From Candidatus Pullichristensenella stercoripullorum (GTDB taxonomy: Bacteria > Bacillota > Clostridia > Christensenellales > Aristaeellaceae), in assembly GCA_018712885.1 (NCBI GenBank), contig DVGE01000023.1:1-14155 (forward strand): a stretch of DNA of 14,155 nucleotides. The letters are read 5' to 3'. Below are positions 7,501 to 13,236 of the stretch, in pieces. The notes under the pieces are model-generated. The model did not search any database. It was not told where the DNA came from and worked only from the letters and a program-made list of their open reading frames with translations. The stretch's first letter is position 1. Every line of letters begins with the position of its first letter. The position numbers and the translations under genes were made by a program.

Positions 7501-7535
7501 AAAGGCCCCACCTCCCGAATGGAGGCGGGGCCTTT
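7501..7535 (-). terminator. Terminator of the acidic-repeat membrane protein gene
   Basis: The arms 7501-7515 and 7521-7535 pair over 15 positions with a 5-base loop. On the minus strand the only irregular position becomes a G-U pair (A-C mismatch on plus), so it is better formed in minus-strand RNA. It starts 13 bases after the stop codon at 7549. The U-tract is short (UUU). It also occupies the hairpin slot of the last, partial array unit. Confidence 0.7.
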
Positions 7536-7548
7536 GCGCGGTCGTTCC

Positions 7549-10227
7549 TCAGCCGATGCAGGCGTACACTTCGAAGTTGTCCTGCACCAGCGCGGCGGTC
7601 AGAGGCATCTCGAAAGCGGTGGAGCCGCCGGCGGGGATCGCCTCGCACCAGGCGCTCTCGCCCGAGAGGAGCGCGCCTTCGCCGTCGCGGTAGAGTATGG
7701 TCACCGCCGCGGAGGGGGCGTCGAATTCGTTGGGGTTGTAGAGCTCGCAGCGCAGCACGGGGCCATCGCCGCTCTCCTCAACGCGGGCCTCGCGCACTTC
7801 CAGCGGGGCGCAGAGGGCCGCGTCGTTGACAAAATCGCGCGAGCGCGGGGCAACGATCTCCGCCTGCGCGGAGGCGGGCGCCTCCTCCACGCCCCAGACG
7901 GTGGAGGCCCAGGCCAGCCGCTGCCCGGGGCAGATGGCCATGCGCACCGCCTCGTCTTCGGCTACCACTTCGCCGGCCTCGTCGTAGAAGGTCACGCGCA
8001 CGCGCGGGAATTCCACCGTGGTGTTGGCCATGTCGTTGACCAGCACCAGCGCGTAGTACAGCCGCCCGTCGGCCACGGCAAAGCCCGTTTCGGCCACGGC
8101 GAGCACTTCGTCGAGGCTGCGGGTCTGTTCCTCGCGCTCCACGGCCTCGCCGGGCTGCGCGGCGGTGAGCGAATCCAGCACCTCCGCCATCAGCGCCTGC
8201 CGTTCGAGGGCGGAAAGCGCGTCGGAAAGGCGGATGACCAGCGTGCCCGCCGCCATGTGCGCGCCGCTCTGCGCGTCCAGCTCGTCATCGCGCCGCCGGG
8301 CGGCCTCGGCGCTCTCATAGAGTTCCACGCTGCCGCCACAGGCTTCGCCCAGGGCGATCAGCTCCTCGTCGGGCAGGTAGGTATAGGCCTCGCTGACCAG
8401 CGTGCTGGCGAAGTACACCCGCGCGATGGGCGCGTCGCCCTCCGCGGCGGTCTCCCCGGCTGTTTCCTCAGCGCCGGCCTCCTCCGCGACGGCTTCTTCG
8501 GCTATATCCTCGTCAGCGGCTTCCTCCGCGACGATTTCTTCGGCTATATCCTCGTCAGCAACCTCATCCACGATGGCTTCTTCGTCAGCGGCCTCATCCG
8601 CAACGGCTTCCTCGGCTACTTCCTCGTCAGCAGTTTCATCCGCGGCGATTTCTTCGGCTGCGTCCTCAGCAGTAGCTTTATCCGCGACGGCTTCTTCGAC
8701 TATATCCTCGTCAGCGGTTTCATCCGCGGCGATTTCTTCGGCTGCGTCCTCAGCAGTAGCTTCATCCGCAATAGCTTCTTCGGATGCTTCTTCGTTAGCA
8801 GCCTCCTCCGCGACGGATTCTTCGGCCGCGTTCTCATCAACGGCTTCATCCGCAATAGCTTCTTCGGATGCTTCTTCGTTAGCAGCCTCATCCGTGACGG
8901 ATTCTTCGGCTACTTCTTTGTCCGCGGCCTCCTCCGCGACGGCTTCCTCGGCCGCGTTCTCATCAGCGGCTTCATCCGCAATAGCTTCTTCGGCGGCTTC
9001 CTCGTCCGCAGCTTCCTCCGTAACGGCTTCCTCGGCTGCGTTCTCAGCAGTAGCTTCATCCGTAACGGCTTCTTCGACTATATCCTCGCCAGCGGCCTCA
9101 TCCGCAACGGCATCTTCGGCTGCGTCCTCATCAGCGGATTCATCCGCAACGGCTTCCTCAGTTGCTTCCTCGTCGGCAGCCTTATCCGCAACAATTTCTT
9201 CAGCTATATCCTCGTCCGCAGCTTCCTCCGTAACGGCTTCCTCGGCTATATCCTCGTCCGCCGCCTCCTCCGCGACGACCTCTTCTTCAACTGCGTCCTC
9301 AGCAGCAGCTTCCTCCGCCGCATCCCCGGCGGCCGGCGCTTCCTCCGCCGTCCCGTCGGCCGCCGCCACGGGCGCGCCGCTCGCGTCCACCACGGCGATG
9401 CGGGCGATCTCCTCCACGCGCAGCAGGCGGTCGGCGACGAACTCCACCGTCGGCGCGTCCACCAGCGCATAGCGCGCCACGCTGTCGGCATAGGCGTCCA
9501 CCGCGCTCTGCGTGCGCTGGGCGAGGTCGGCGCAGTCGATCTTCGTCAGGGCGTCGGCGGCGGCCTCCACCTCGGCGAGCGTAACCGGTTCGGCGGGCGG
9601 CTCCACCTCGGCGGCTTTGCCGGCCTCCACGCAGGCTTCCAGCTCCGTGCGCGTGGCCTCGTCAAGCGGCGCGCTGCCCTCGGCGAGCAGCGCTTCCCCG
9701 GCGGCGAGCGCCGCGCGCAAGGCGTCAGACTGCGTCTGCACGCGCTGCGCCTCCTGCGTGTAGCGCTCAATGGCGCTTTCCAGGTTGGCCGCGCGCGCGG
9801 CGCTGTCCTTGTAATTGCCCAGGGCGGCGAAGGCGTCGGCGGCTTCCTGCGCGCCGCCGGTGTTTTCCAGCGCCACGGCCAGCTGATAGCCGGCTTCGGC
9901 GGCGCGCTCCGGCGCGTCCTTGTAATCGCCCAGGGCGGCGAAGGCGGCCTGCGCCTCGGCGTAGCTGCCCGCGGCCTCCTGTTCGAGCGCGATCGCATAG
10001 CAGCACACGTTGATGCGCTCCGGCGCGTCCTGATAGTCGGGTATGGTCTCCAAAATGGCCAGAGCGCCGCTGTGATCGCCGGCGTCCTGCAAAGCAACGG
10101 CCCGCGAATAGGCGCGGTAGTCGGCGGTCAGCCAATACGCGGCCAGGGCGATGACGACCACCACCGCCAGCGCGATCAGCGCGATCTTTCCCTTGGTCGA
10201 TCTGCGGGGCGCGTTGTTTTCCGACAT
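7549..10227 (-). CDS. Membrane-anchored protein with TPR-like repeats, long acidic 14-residue repeats and FxLYD-like domains
   Basis: 892 residues; the ATG at 10227 follows AAAGGAGGAG with 4 bases between. Residues 14-34 are one membrane helix preceded by positive charges (RRSTKGK), so the bulk should lie outside the membrane. About 39-150 are TPR-like repeats with the recurring GDYKDAPERA/GNYKDSAARA motif common in Clostridia. Residues 315-590 are about 20 copies of a 14-residue Glu/Asp/Ala repeat (pattern EEAVADEAADEDAA). The C-terminal part contains two beta-rich segments, near 715-780 (LYYALVLVNDMANTTVEF then FYDEAGEVV) and 820-885 (CELYNPNEF then YRDGEG), resembling FxLYD domains. The function is unknown. 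An acidic spacer holding the C-terminal domains away from the membrane, or a metal- or cation-binding surface, are guesses. It is a single-gene unit with its own promoter and terminator. Confidence 0.85.
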   Translation of the reverse strand: MSENNAPRRSTKGKIALIALAVVVVIALAAYWLTADYRAYSRAVALQDAGDHSGALAILETIPDYQDAPERINVCCYAIALEQEAAGSYAEAQAAFAALGDYKDAPERAAEAGYQLAVALENTGGAQEAADAFAALGNYKDSAARAANLESAIERYTQEAQRVQTQSDALRAALAAGEALLAEGSAPLDEATRTELEACVEAGKAAEVEPPAEPVTLAEVEAAADALTKIDCADLAQRTQSAVDAYADSVARYALVDAPTVEFVADRLLRVEEIARIAVVDASGAPVAAADGTAEEAPAAGDAAEEAAAEDAVEEEVVAEEAADEDIAEEAVTEEAADEDIAEEIVADKAADEEATEEAVADESADEDAAEDAVADEAAGEDIVEEAVTDEATAENAAEEAVTEEAADEEAAEEAIADEAADENAAEEAVAEEAADKEVAEESVTDEAANEEASEEAIADEAVDENAAEESVAEEAANEEASEEAIADEATAEDAAEEIAADETADEDIVEEAVADKATAEDAAEEIAADETADEEVAEEAVADEAADEEAIVDEVADEDIAEEIVAEEAADEDIAEEAVAEEAGAEETAGETAAEGDAPIARVYFASTLVSEAYTYLPDEELIALGEACGGSVELYESAEAARRRDDELDAQSGAHMAAGTLVIRLSDALSALERQALMAEVLDSLTAAQPGEAVEREEQTRSLDEVLAVAETGFAVADGRLYYALVLVNDMANTTVEFPRVRVTFYDEAGEVVAEDEAVRMAICPGQRLAWASTVWGVEEAPASAQAEIVAPRSRDFVNDAALCAPLEVREARVEESGDGPVLRCELYNPNEFDAPSAAVTILYRDGEGALLSGESAWCEAIPAGGSTAFEMPLTAALVQDNFEVYACIG
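8458..9285 (-). repeat. 42-base coding minisatellite (about 20 copies) inside the acidic membrane protein
   Basis: Twenty consecutive 14-residue units can be laid out from 9285 down to 8458, all 42 bases except one that has lost 12 bases. Some copies are nearly fresh duplicates: 8761-8804 equals 8845-8888, and 8633-8678 equals 8717-8762, both with an 84-base offset, so pairs of units have been copied together. All length changes seen are multiples of three, which keeps the frame. The low complexity leaves long open frames on the opposite strand that are not genes. Confidence 0.9.
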
Positions 10228-10259
10228 ATCTTCTCCTCCTTTGCGAAAAACACAATTAT

Positions 10260-10288
10260 ATTATATCGTAGAAAAACAAAAAAGTAAA
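10260..10288 (-). promoter_or_regulatory. Sigma-70-type promoter of the acidic-repeat protein gene
   Basis: Minus strand: -35 TTTACT (10288-10283), a 17-base spacer and a perfect -10 TATAAT (10265-10260), directly followed by a second overlapping TATAAT. Transcription would start near 10253, about 25 bases before the ATG. Confidence 0.75.
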
Positions 10289-10309
10289 GAACGCGCGCAA
10301 AAGATGCGC

Positions 10310-10338
10310 AAAACGCCCCCGAAGCATGCTCCGGGGGC
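10310..10338 (-). terminator. Rho-independent terminator ending the tdh-kbl-small protein transcript
   Basis: On the minus strand GCCCCCGGAG pairs with CTTCGGGGGC around a CATG loop (10338-10315, 10 pairs with one G-U), followed by GTTTT (10314-10310). It lies 43 bases past the stop codon at 10381 and before the promoter of the next gene, so it separates the two units. Confidence 0.8.
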
Positions 10339-10380
10339 TTGCGGGCGTCCGTCGCCGCCATGGTCGGTCAGGCAGTCATC

Positions 10381-10518
10381 TTAGTCCGTATCGCCCTCGA
10401 GGATGACCAGTCCTTCGTCCAGACCAATGCGCCGCGCGTCTATGCCGGCGTTCTTTTCCTTCTTTCTTCCGATCAACAACCACAGGAGCACACAGCCCAC
10501 TACGATAGCAAACGGCAT
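10381..10518 (-). CDS. 45-residue single-pass membrane protein of unknown function
   Basis: Too short for routine calling, but well supported. The ATG at 10518 follows AAAGGAGG with 8 bases between, and the frame closes with TAA at 10383-10381. Residues 2-16 (PFAIVVGCVLLWLLI) form one membrane helix, followed by a basic cluster GRKKEK that should stay in the cytoplasm, then a charged tail ending in LEGDTD. It resembles no family that I recognise. It is 182 bases downstream of kbl on the same strand with no clear promoter in the gap and a shared terminator behind it, so it is probably the last gene of the tdh-kbl transcript. It could be a small helper or regulator of a membrane complex, but nothing in the sequence identifies a partner. 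Confidence 0.7.
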   Translation of the reverse strand: MPFAIVVGCVLLWLLIGRKKEKNAGIDARRIGLDEGLVILEGDTD

Positions 10519-10591
10519 ATGGATCCCTCCTTTGGCGCCGTTGGCGGGCCTTTGGTTCAGGGAGCGGCGGACGCTCGCGATGGTCGGTGGG

Positions 10592-10637
10592 GCGGACGGC
10601 GCGCCCCAAGGGGGTAGGGGAAAGGCGCGCCGCCCGC
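10592..10637 (-). repeat. Long GC hairpin between kbl and the small membrane protein gene
   Basis: Arms 10592-10605 and 10624-10637 pair over 14 positions. The one irregular position is a G-U pair on the minus strand and an A-C mismatch on the plus strand. No U-run follows, so it is not a standard terminator; a processing or mRNA-stability element is possible. The rest of the 10519-10700 gap holds only the ribosome site of the small gene. Confidence 0.5.
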
Positions 10638-10700
10638 GGTCGGTCGGGCTTGCTGTGCAGTCCAGAGAGGGGCGGGAAGGGGACGCCCCGAGGGTGGTCG

Positions 10701-11882
10701 TTACAGGCCCATCTCTTCCTTCACTTCGCGGAAGCAGGAGACGGCGAAATCGAGGTCCTCGCGGCTGTGGCCGGCGCTGACCTGCGTGCGGATGCGCGCC
10801 TTGCCCTTGGGCACTACAGGATAGCTGAAGCTGACCACGTACACGCCCTTTTCGAGCATGCGCGCGGCGAATTCCCCGGCCACGCGCGCGTCGCCGAGCA
10901 TCACCGGCACGATGGGGTGTTCGCCCTCCGGCACGGTGAGGCCCACCTTGCGCAGTTCGGCGCGGAAATAGGCGGTGTTGTCCGCCAGCTTGTCGCGCAG
11001 GGCGGTGGAGGATTCGAGCAGGTCGAGCGTCCTGAGCGTGGCGGCGCACACGGCCGGGGCCACGGTGTTGGAAAACAGGTAGGGGCGGGACTTCTGCCTG
11101 AGCAGGTCCACGACGGTCTTGCTCGCCGTCGTGTAGCCGCCGGAGGCGCCGCCCAGCGCCTTGCCGAACGTGCCGGTGAGGATGTCCACGCGGCCCTCCA
11201 CATGGGCGTATTCCGGCGTGCCGCGCCCGTGCGCGCCCATGAAACCCACGGCGTGGCTGTCGTCCACCATCACCAGCGCGCCGTATTCCTCGGCCAGATC
11301 GCAGATGGCGGGCAGGTTGGCGATGATGCCGTCCATGGAAAACACGCCGTCGGTGGCGATGAGCTTGATGCGCGCGCCGGAGGCCTCCTCCAGTTTGGCG
11401 CGCAGGTCGGCCATGTCGTTGTTTTTGTAGCGCAGGCGCTGAGCCTTGCACAGGCGCACGCCGTCGATGATGGAGGCGTGGTTGAGTTCGTCGGAAATGA
11501 CCGCGTCCTCCGGCCCCAGAAGCGTCTCAAACAGGCCGCCGTTGGCGTCGAAACAGCTCGAATAGAGGATGGCGTCCTCCATGCCGAGGAAATTGGCCAG
11601 CCGCGTTTCCAGTTCGCGGTGAAGCCCCTGCGTGCCGCAGATGAAGCGCACGCTGGCCAGGCCGAAGCCCCAGCGGTCGTAGCTTGCCTTGGCGGCGGCG
11701 ATCAGTTCCGCGCTGTCGGCCAGCCCCAGATAGTTGTTGGCGCAGAGGTTCAAAACGCCGTCCGCCTTGGTGGTGTCTATGCGCGAGCGCTGCGGGGTGG
11801 TGATGATGCGCTCGTCCTTGTAGGTGCCCGCCTCGCGGATGGCGGCAAGTTCCGCCTCGTAAAAGCGCAGGGCGTCTTTCAC
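10701..11882 (-). CDS. kbl: Glycine C-acetyltransferase (2-amino-3-ketobutyrate CoA ligase)
   Basis: 393 residues, the usual length of the family. It cleaves 2-amino-3-ketobutyrate with CoA to glycine and acetyl-CoA, the second step of threonine breakdown, in the cytoplasm with PLP. Visible hallmarks are NLCANNYLGL near 45-54, SVRFICGTQGLHRELE at 77-92, DELNHASIIDG at 131-141, the cofactor segment VDDSHAVGFMG with Asp207 and His210, and the PLP lysine Lys241 in TGTFGKALGGASGGY. The start is GTG at 11882, overlapping the tdh stop in a GTGA, with GGAGGA 7 bases before it. This points to translational coupling and balanced amounts of the two enzymes. The kbl-tdh order is reversed relative to E. 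coli. Other alpha-oxoamine synthases (BioF-like) are excluded mainly by the tdh neighbour and close similarity in length and motifs. Confidence 0.95.
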   Translation of the reverse strand: MKDALRFYEAELAAIREAGTYKDERIITTPQRSRIDTTKADGVLNLCANNYLGLADSAELIAAAKASYDRWGFGLASVRFICGTQGLHRELETRLANFLGMEDAILYSSCFDANGGLFETLLGPEDAVISDELNHASIIDGVRLCKAQRLRYKNNDMADLRAKLEEASGARIKLIATDGVFSMDGIIANLPAICDLAEEYGALVMVDDSHAVGFMGAHGRGTPEYAHVEGRVDILTGTFGKALGGASGGYTTASKTVVDLLRQKSRPYLFSNTVAPAVCAATLRTLDLLESSTALRDKLADNTAYFRAELRKVGLTVPEGEHPIVPVMLGDARVAGEFAARMLEKGVYVVSFSYPVVPKGKARIRTQVSAGHSREDLDFAVSCFREVKEEMGL

Positions 11883-12925
11883 GGCTCATTCCTCCAATCC
11901 AGAATGACCTTGCCGCTCTTTCCGCTGTTCATGGCGGCAAAGCCCTTTTCAAATTCGGTGTAGTGGAAGCGGTGGGTGATGATGGGGGTCAGATCCAGCC
12001 CGCCTTCGATCATCGCCGCCATTTTGTACCACGTTTCGTACATCTTGCGGCCGTAGACGCCCTGCACGGTCAGCCCCTTGAAGATGATCTCGTTGACGTC
12101 CACGCGCGCCTCGTCCTTGAAGATGCCAAGCAGCGCGATCTTGCCGCCGTTGCGCATGTGGGAGACGATCTGGTGCACGGCGGCCTCGCTGCCGGACATC
12201 TCCAGCGCCACGTCGAAGCCTTCGCGCATGTGGCTTTGGCGCATGACTTCGCCCAGGTCGTCGCGCCCGGTGTTGACGGCGAACAGGCCCATCTTCCGCG
12301 CCAGATCGAGGCGGTATTCGTTTAAGTCCGTGATGATGACCTTGCGCGCGCCGTTCTTTTTGCAGATGGCCGCGGCCATGATGCCGATCGGCCCCGCGCC
12401 GGTGACCAGCACGTCCTCGCCCACCACGTCGAACTGCAGCGCCGTGTGGGTGGCGTTGCCGTAGGCGTCGAAAAAGGCGATCACGTCCTCGGGCAGATAT
12501 TCGTCCTCCAAGGGCACCACGTTCGTGGCCGGCAGGCAGAGGTACTGCGCAAAGGCCCCGGCGCGCTGCACGCCCACGCCCACGGTGTTTTTGCACCACT
12601 GGCCGTTGCCGGCGCGGCAGTTGCGGCAGTGGCCGCAGACGATGTGGCCCTCGCCGCTGACGCGCTGCCCCTCGCGCAGGCCCTTGACCCCCGGCCCGAG
12701 GCGGGCGATCTCGCCCACGTATTCGTGGCCGACGATCAGCGGCGGGGAGATGTTCTTCTCCGCCCAACTGTCCCAGTTGTAGATATGTACGTCGGTCCCG
12801 CAGATGGCCGTCTTGCGGATGCGGATGAGCACCTCGCCCCAGCCCGGCTCCGGCACCTCCACGCGCGTAAGCTCCAGCCCCGGCCCCCGCCGCGGCTTTA
12901 CGAGCGCGTCCATGAGCACGAACAT
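11879..12925 (-). CDS. tdh: L-threonine 3-dehydrogenase (zinc-dependent MDR family)
   Basis: 348 residues from the ATG at 12925. It oxidises L-threonine with NAD+ to 2-amino-3-ketobutyrate, which the coupled kbl product cleaves. Catalytic zinc ligands are Cys42, His67 and Glu68 (AICGTDVH, GHEYVGE). The structural zinc site is Cys97, 100, 103 and 111. The NAD-binding loop is GAGPIG at 176-181, followed by DLNEYRL, whose aspartate is the usual NAD-selecting residue. All metal-site positions are offset by exactly 4 from E. coli Tdh numbering as I recall it (Cys38, His63, Glu64, Cys93), which favours the in-frame ATG at 12913 (MDALVK) as the true start. However, the AAAGGGGG ribosome site is about 2 bases from the first ATG and 14 from the second, so the start stays open between them. 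Promoter at 13070-13098. Confidence 0.95.
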   Translation of the reverse strand: MFVLMDALVKPRRGPGLELTRVEVPEPGWGEVLIRIRKTAICGTDVHIYNWDSWAEKNISPPLIVGHEYVGEIARLGPGVKGLREGQRVSGEGHIVCGHCRNCRAGNGQWCKNTVGVGVQRAGAFAQYLCLPATNVVPLEDEYLPEDVIAFFDAYGNATHTALQFDVVGEDVLVTGAGPIGIMAAAICKKNGARKVIITDLNEYRLDLARKMGLFAVNTGRDDLGEVMRQSHMREGFDVALEMSGSEAAVHQIVSHMRNGGKIALLGIFKDEARVDVNEIIFKGLTVQGVYGRKMYETWYKMAAMIEGGLDLTPIITHRFHYTEFEKGFAAMNSGKSGKVILDWRNEP

Positions 12926-13069
12926 CGCCCCCTTTTCTGGATAGGAAAGAAAGCTCCCCGCCCGCGGGCGTTCGGCTTTCGTCGTTCGGGATGCGGTCTG
13001 TCAAAAAAACGAGCGGTCGCGCTGGTGAAGAATGGGTGGTTTGCGAAAAGAGATGGCCTTTCTGTTAAT

Positions 13070-13098
13070 ATTATAACACCAAATCAAAGAAAATGCAA
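13070..13098 (-). promoter_or_regulatory. Probable promoter of the tdh-kbl operon
   Basis: Minus strand: a perfect -10 TATAAT (13075-13070), a 17-base spacer, and a weak -35 TTGCAT (13098-13093; 3 of 6). Transcription would start near 13063, giving a leader of about 138 bases. The leader contains a short dyad AGCG/CGCT followed two bases later by seven T, a possible but weak attenuator, and the 10-base palindrome GCCCGCGGGC. No start codon opens a credible leader peptide there. Confidence 0.55.
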
Positions 13099-13149
13099 CC
13101 GCGGCGGCTGTATTCCTTCGCGCACCGCCGTCCGCGCGGGGCGGACAGG

Positions 13150-13169
13150 GCGGGAAAAATTTTCCCCGC
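13150..13169. promoter_or_regulatory. Candidate operator: 20-base imperfect palindrome upstream of the flavodiiron gene
   Basis: The halves GCGGGAAAAA and TTTTCCCCGC match as inverted repeats with one mismatch. The site ends 5 bases before the -35 box of the flavodiiron promoter, a typical activator position. No regulator gene is adjacent and the binding protein is unknown. Confidence 0.4.
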
Positions 13170-13174
13170 GCGCA

Positions 13175-13203
13175 TGGACATTCCCGCGCCGGTATAGTAT
13201 ACT
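13175..13203 (+). promoter_or_regulatory. Sigma-70-type promoter of the flavodiiron gene
   Basis: -35 TGGACA (13175-13180, 5 of 6), a 17-base spacer, and -10 TATACT (13198-13203, 5 of 6). Transcription would start near 13210, about 27 bases before the ATG, just ahead of the AAGGGAGGT ribosome site. Confidence 0.75.
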
Positions 13204-13236
13204 ATTTATGGAAGAAAACGCAAGGGAGGTCCCCGC

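Larger units (their letters stand above)
6725..7535. repeat. Gene-free tandem array of a ~124-base hairpin-bearing unit (6 copies plus partial ends)
   Basis: A recurring CTTCAA/CTTCTA word marks unit starts at about 6767, 6873, 6995, 7124, 7249, 7373 and 7497 (spacings about 106, 122, 129, 125, 124, 124). Each unit holds, in order: a GC-rich hairpin (for example 6777-6786 pairing with 6793-6802; 6882-6888 with 6901-6907); a middle block CGTCCGGGTCGTCCGAGCGA with a short dyad in units 2 and 3 (altered in 1 and 4, missing from 0 and 5); and a hairpin beginning CAAAA-CCGCC and closing with CAGGGCGG. The stretch 6725-6766 matches the tail half of the last full unit: 19 of 20 bases agree between 6733-6752 and 7461-7480. 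No start with a ribosome site or plausible product was seen on either strand. The role is unknown; it may be a stacked terminator region, a structured RNA, or a dispersed repeat family. Confidence 0.8.

Noticed and set aside
7127..7511. Minus-strand open frames over the hairpin array with Arg-rich repeats
   Set aside because: The frame changes from unit to unit because unit length is not a multiple of three, ribosome sites are lacking, and composition is a by-product of GC content.
6767..7535. CRISPR array or integron cassette array
   Set aside because: The whole unit is degenerate with no constant repeat plus unique spacers; the period is about 124 bases; no cas or integrase gene and no attC-type core sites between genes.
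8402..9472. 356-residue plus-strand Ser/Ala-rich open frame
   Set aside because: It looks like a surface repeat protein but is the exact complement of the Glu/Asp/Ala repeats; no ribosome site, and the minus frame is supported by TM helix, flanking domains, promoter and terminator.
6277..10287. 1336-residue plus-strand open frame
   Set aside because: It runs antisense through the hairpin array and the acidic-repeat gene, overlaps the AraC regulator in another frame, and has repeat-derived nonsense (GFFGYILVSGFIRD-type). High GC and the 42-base repeat keep it open. No ribosome site or domain.
10587..11963. 458-residue plus-strand open frame
   Set aside because: Antisense of kbl; no motif, and kbl is unmistakable.
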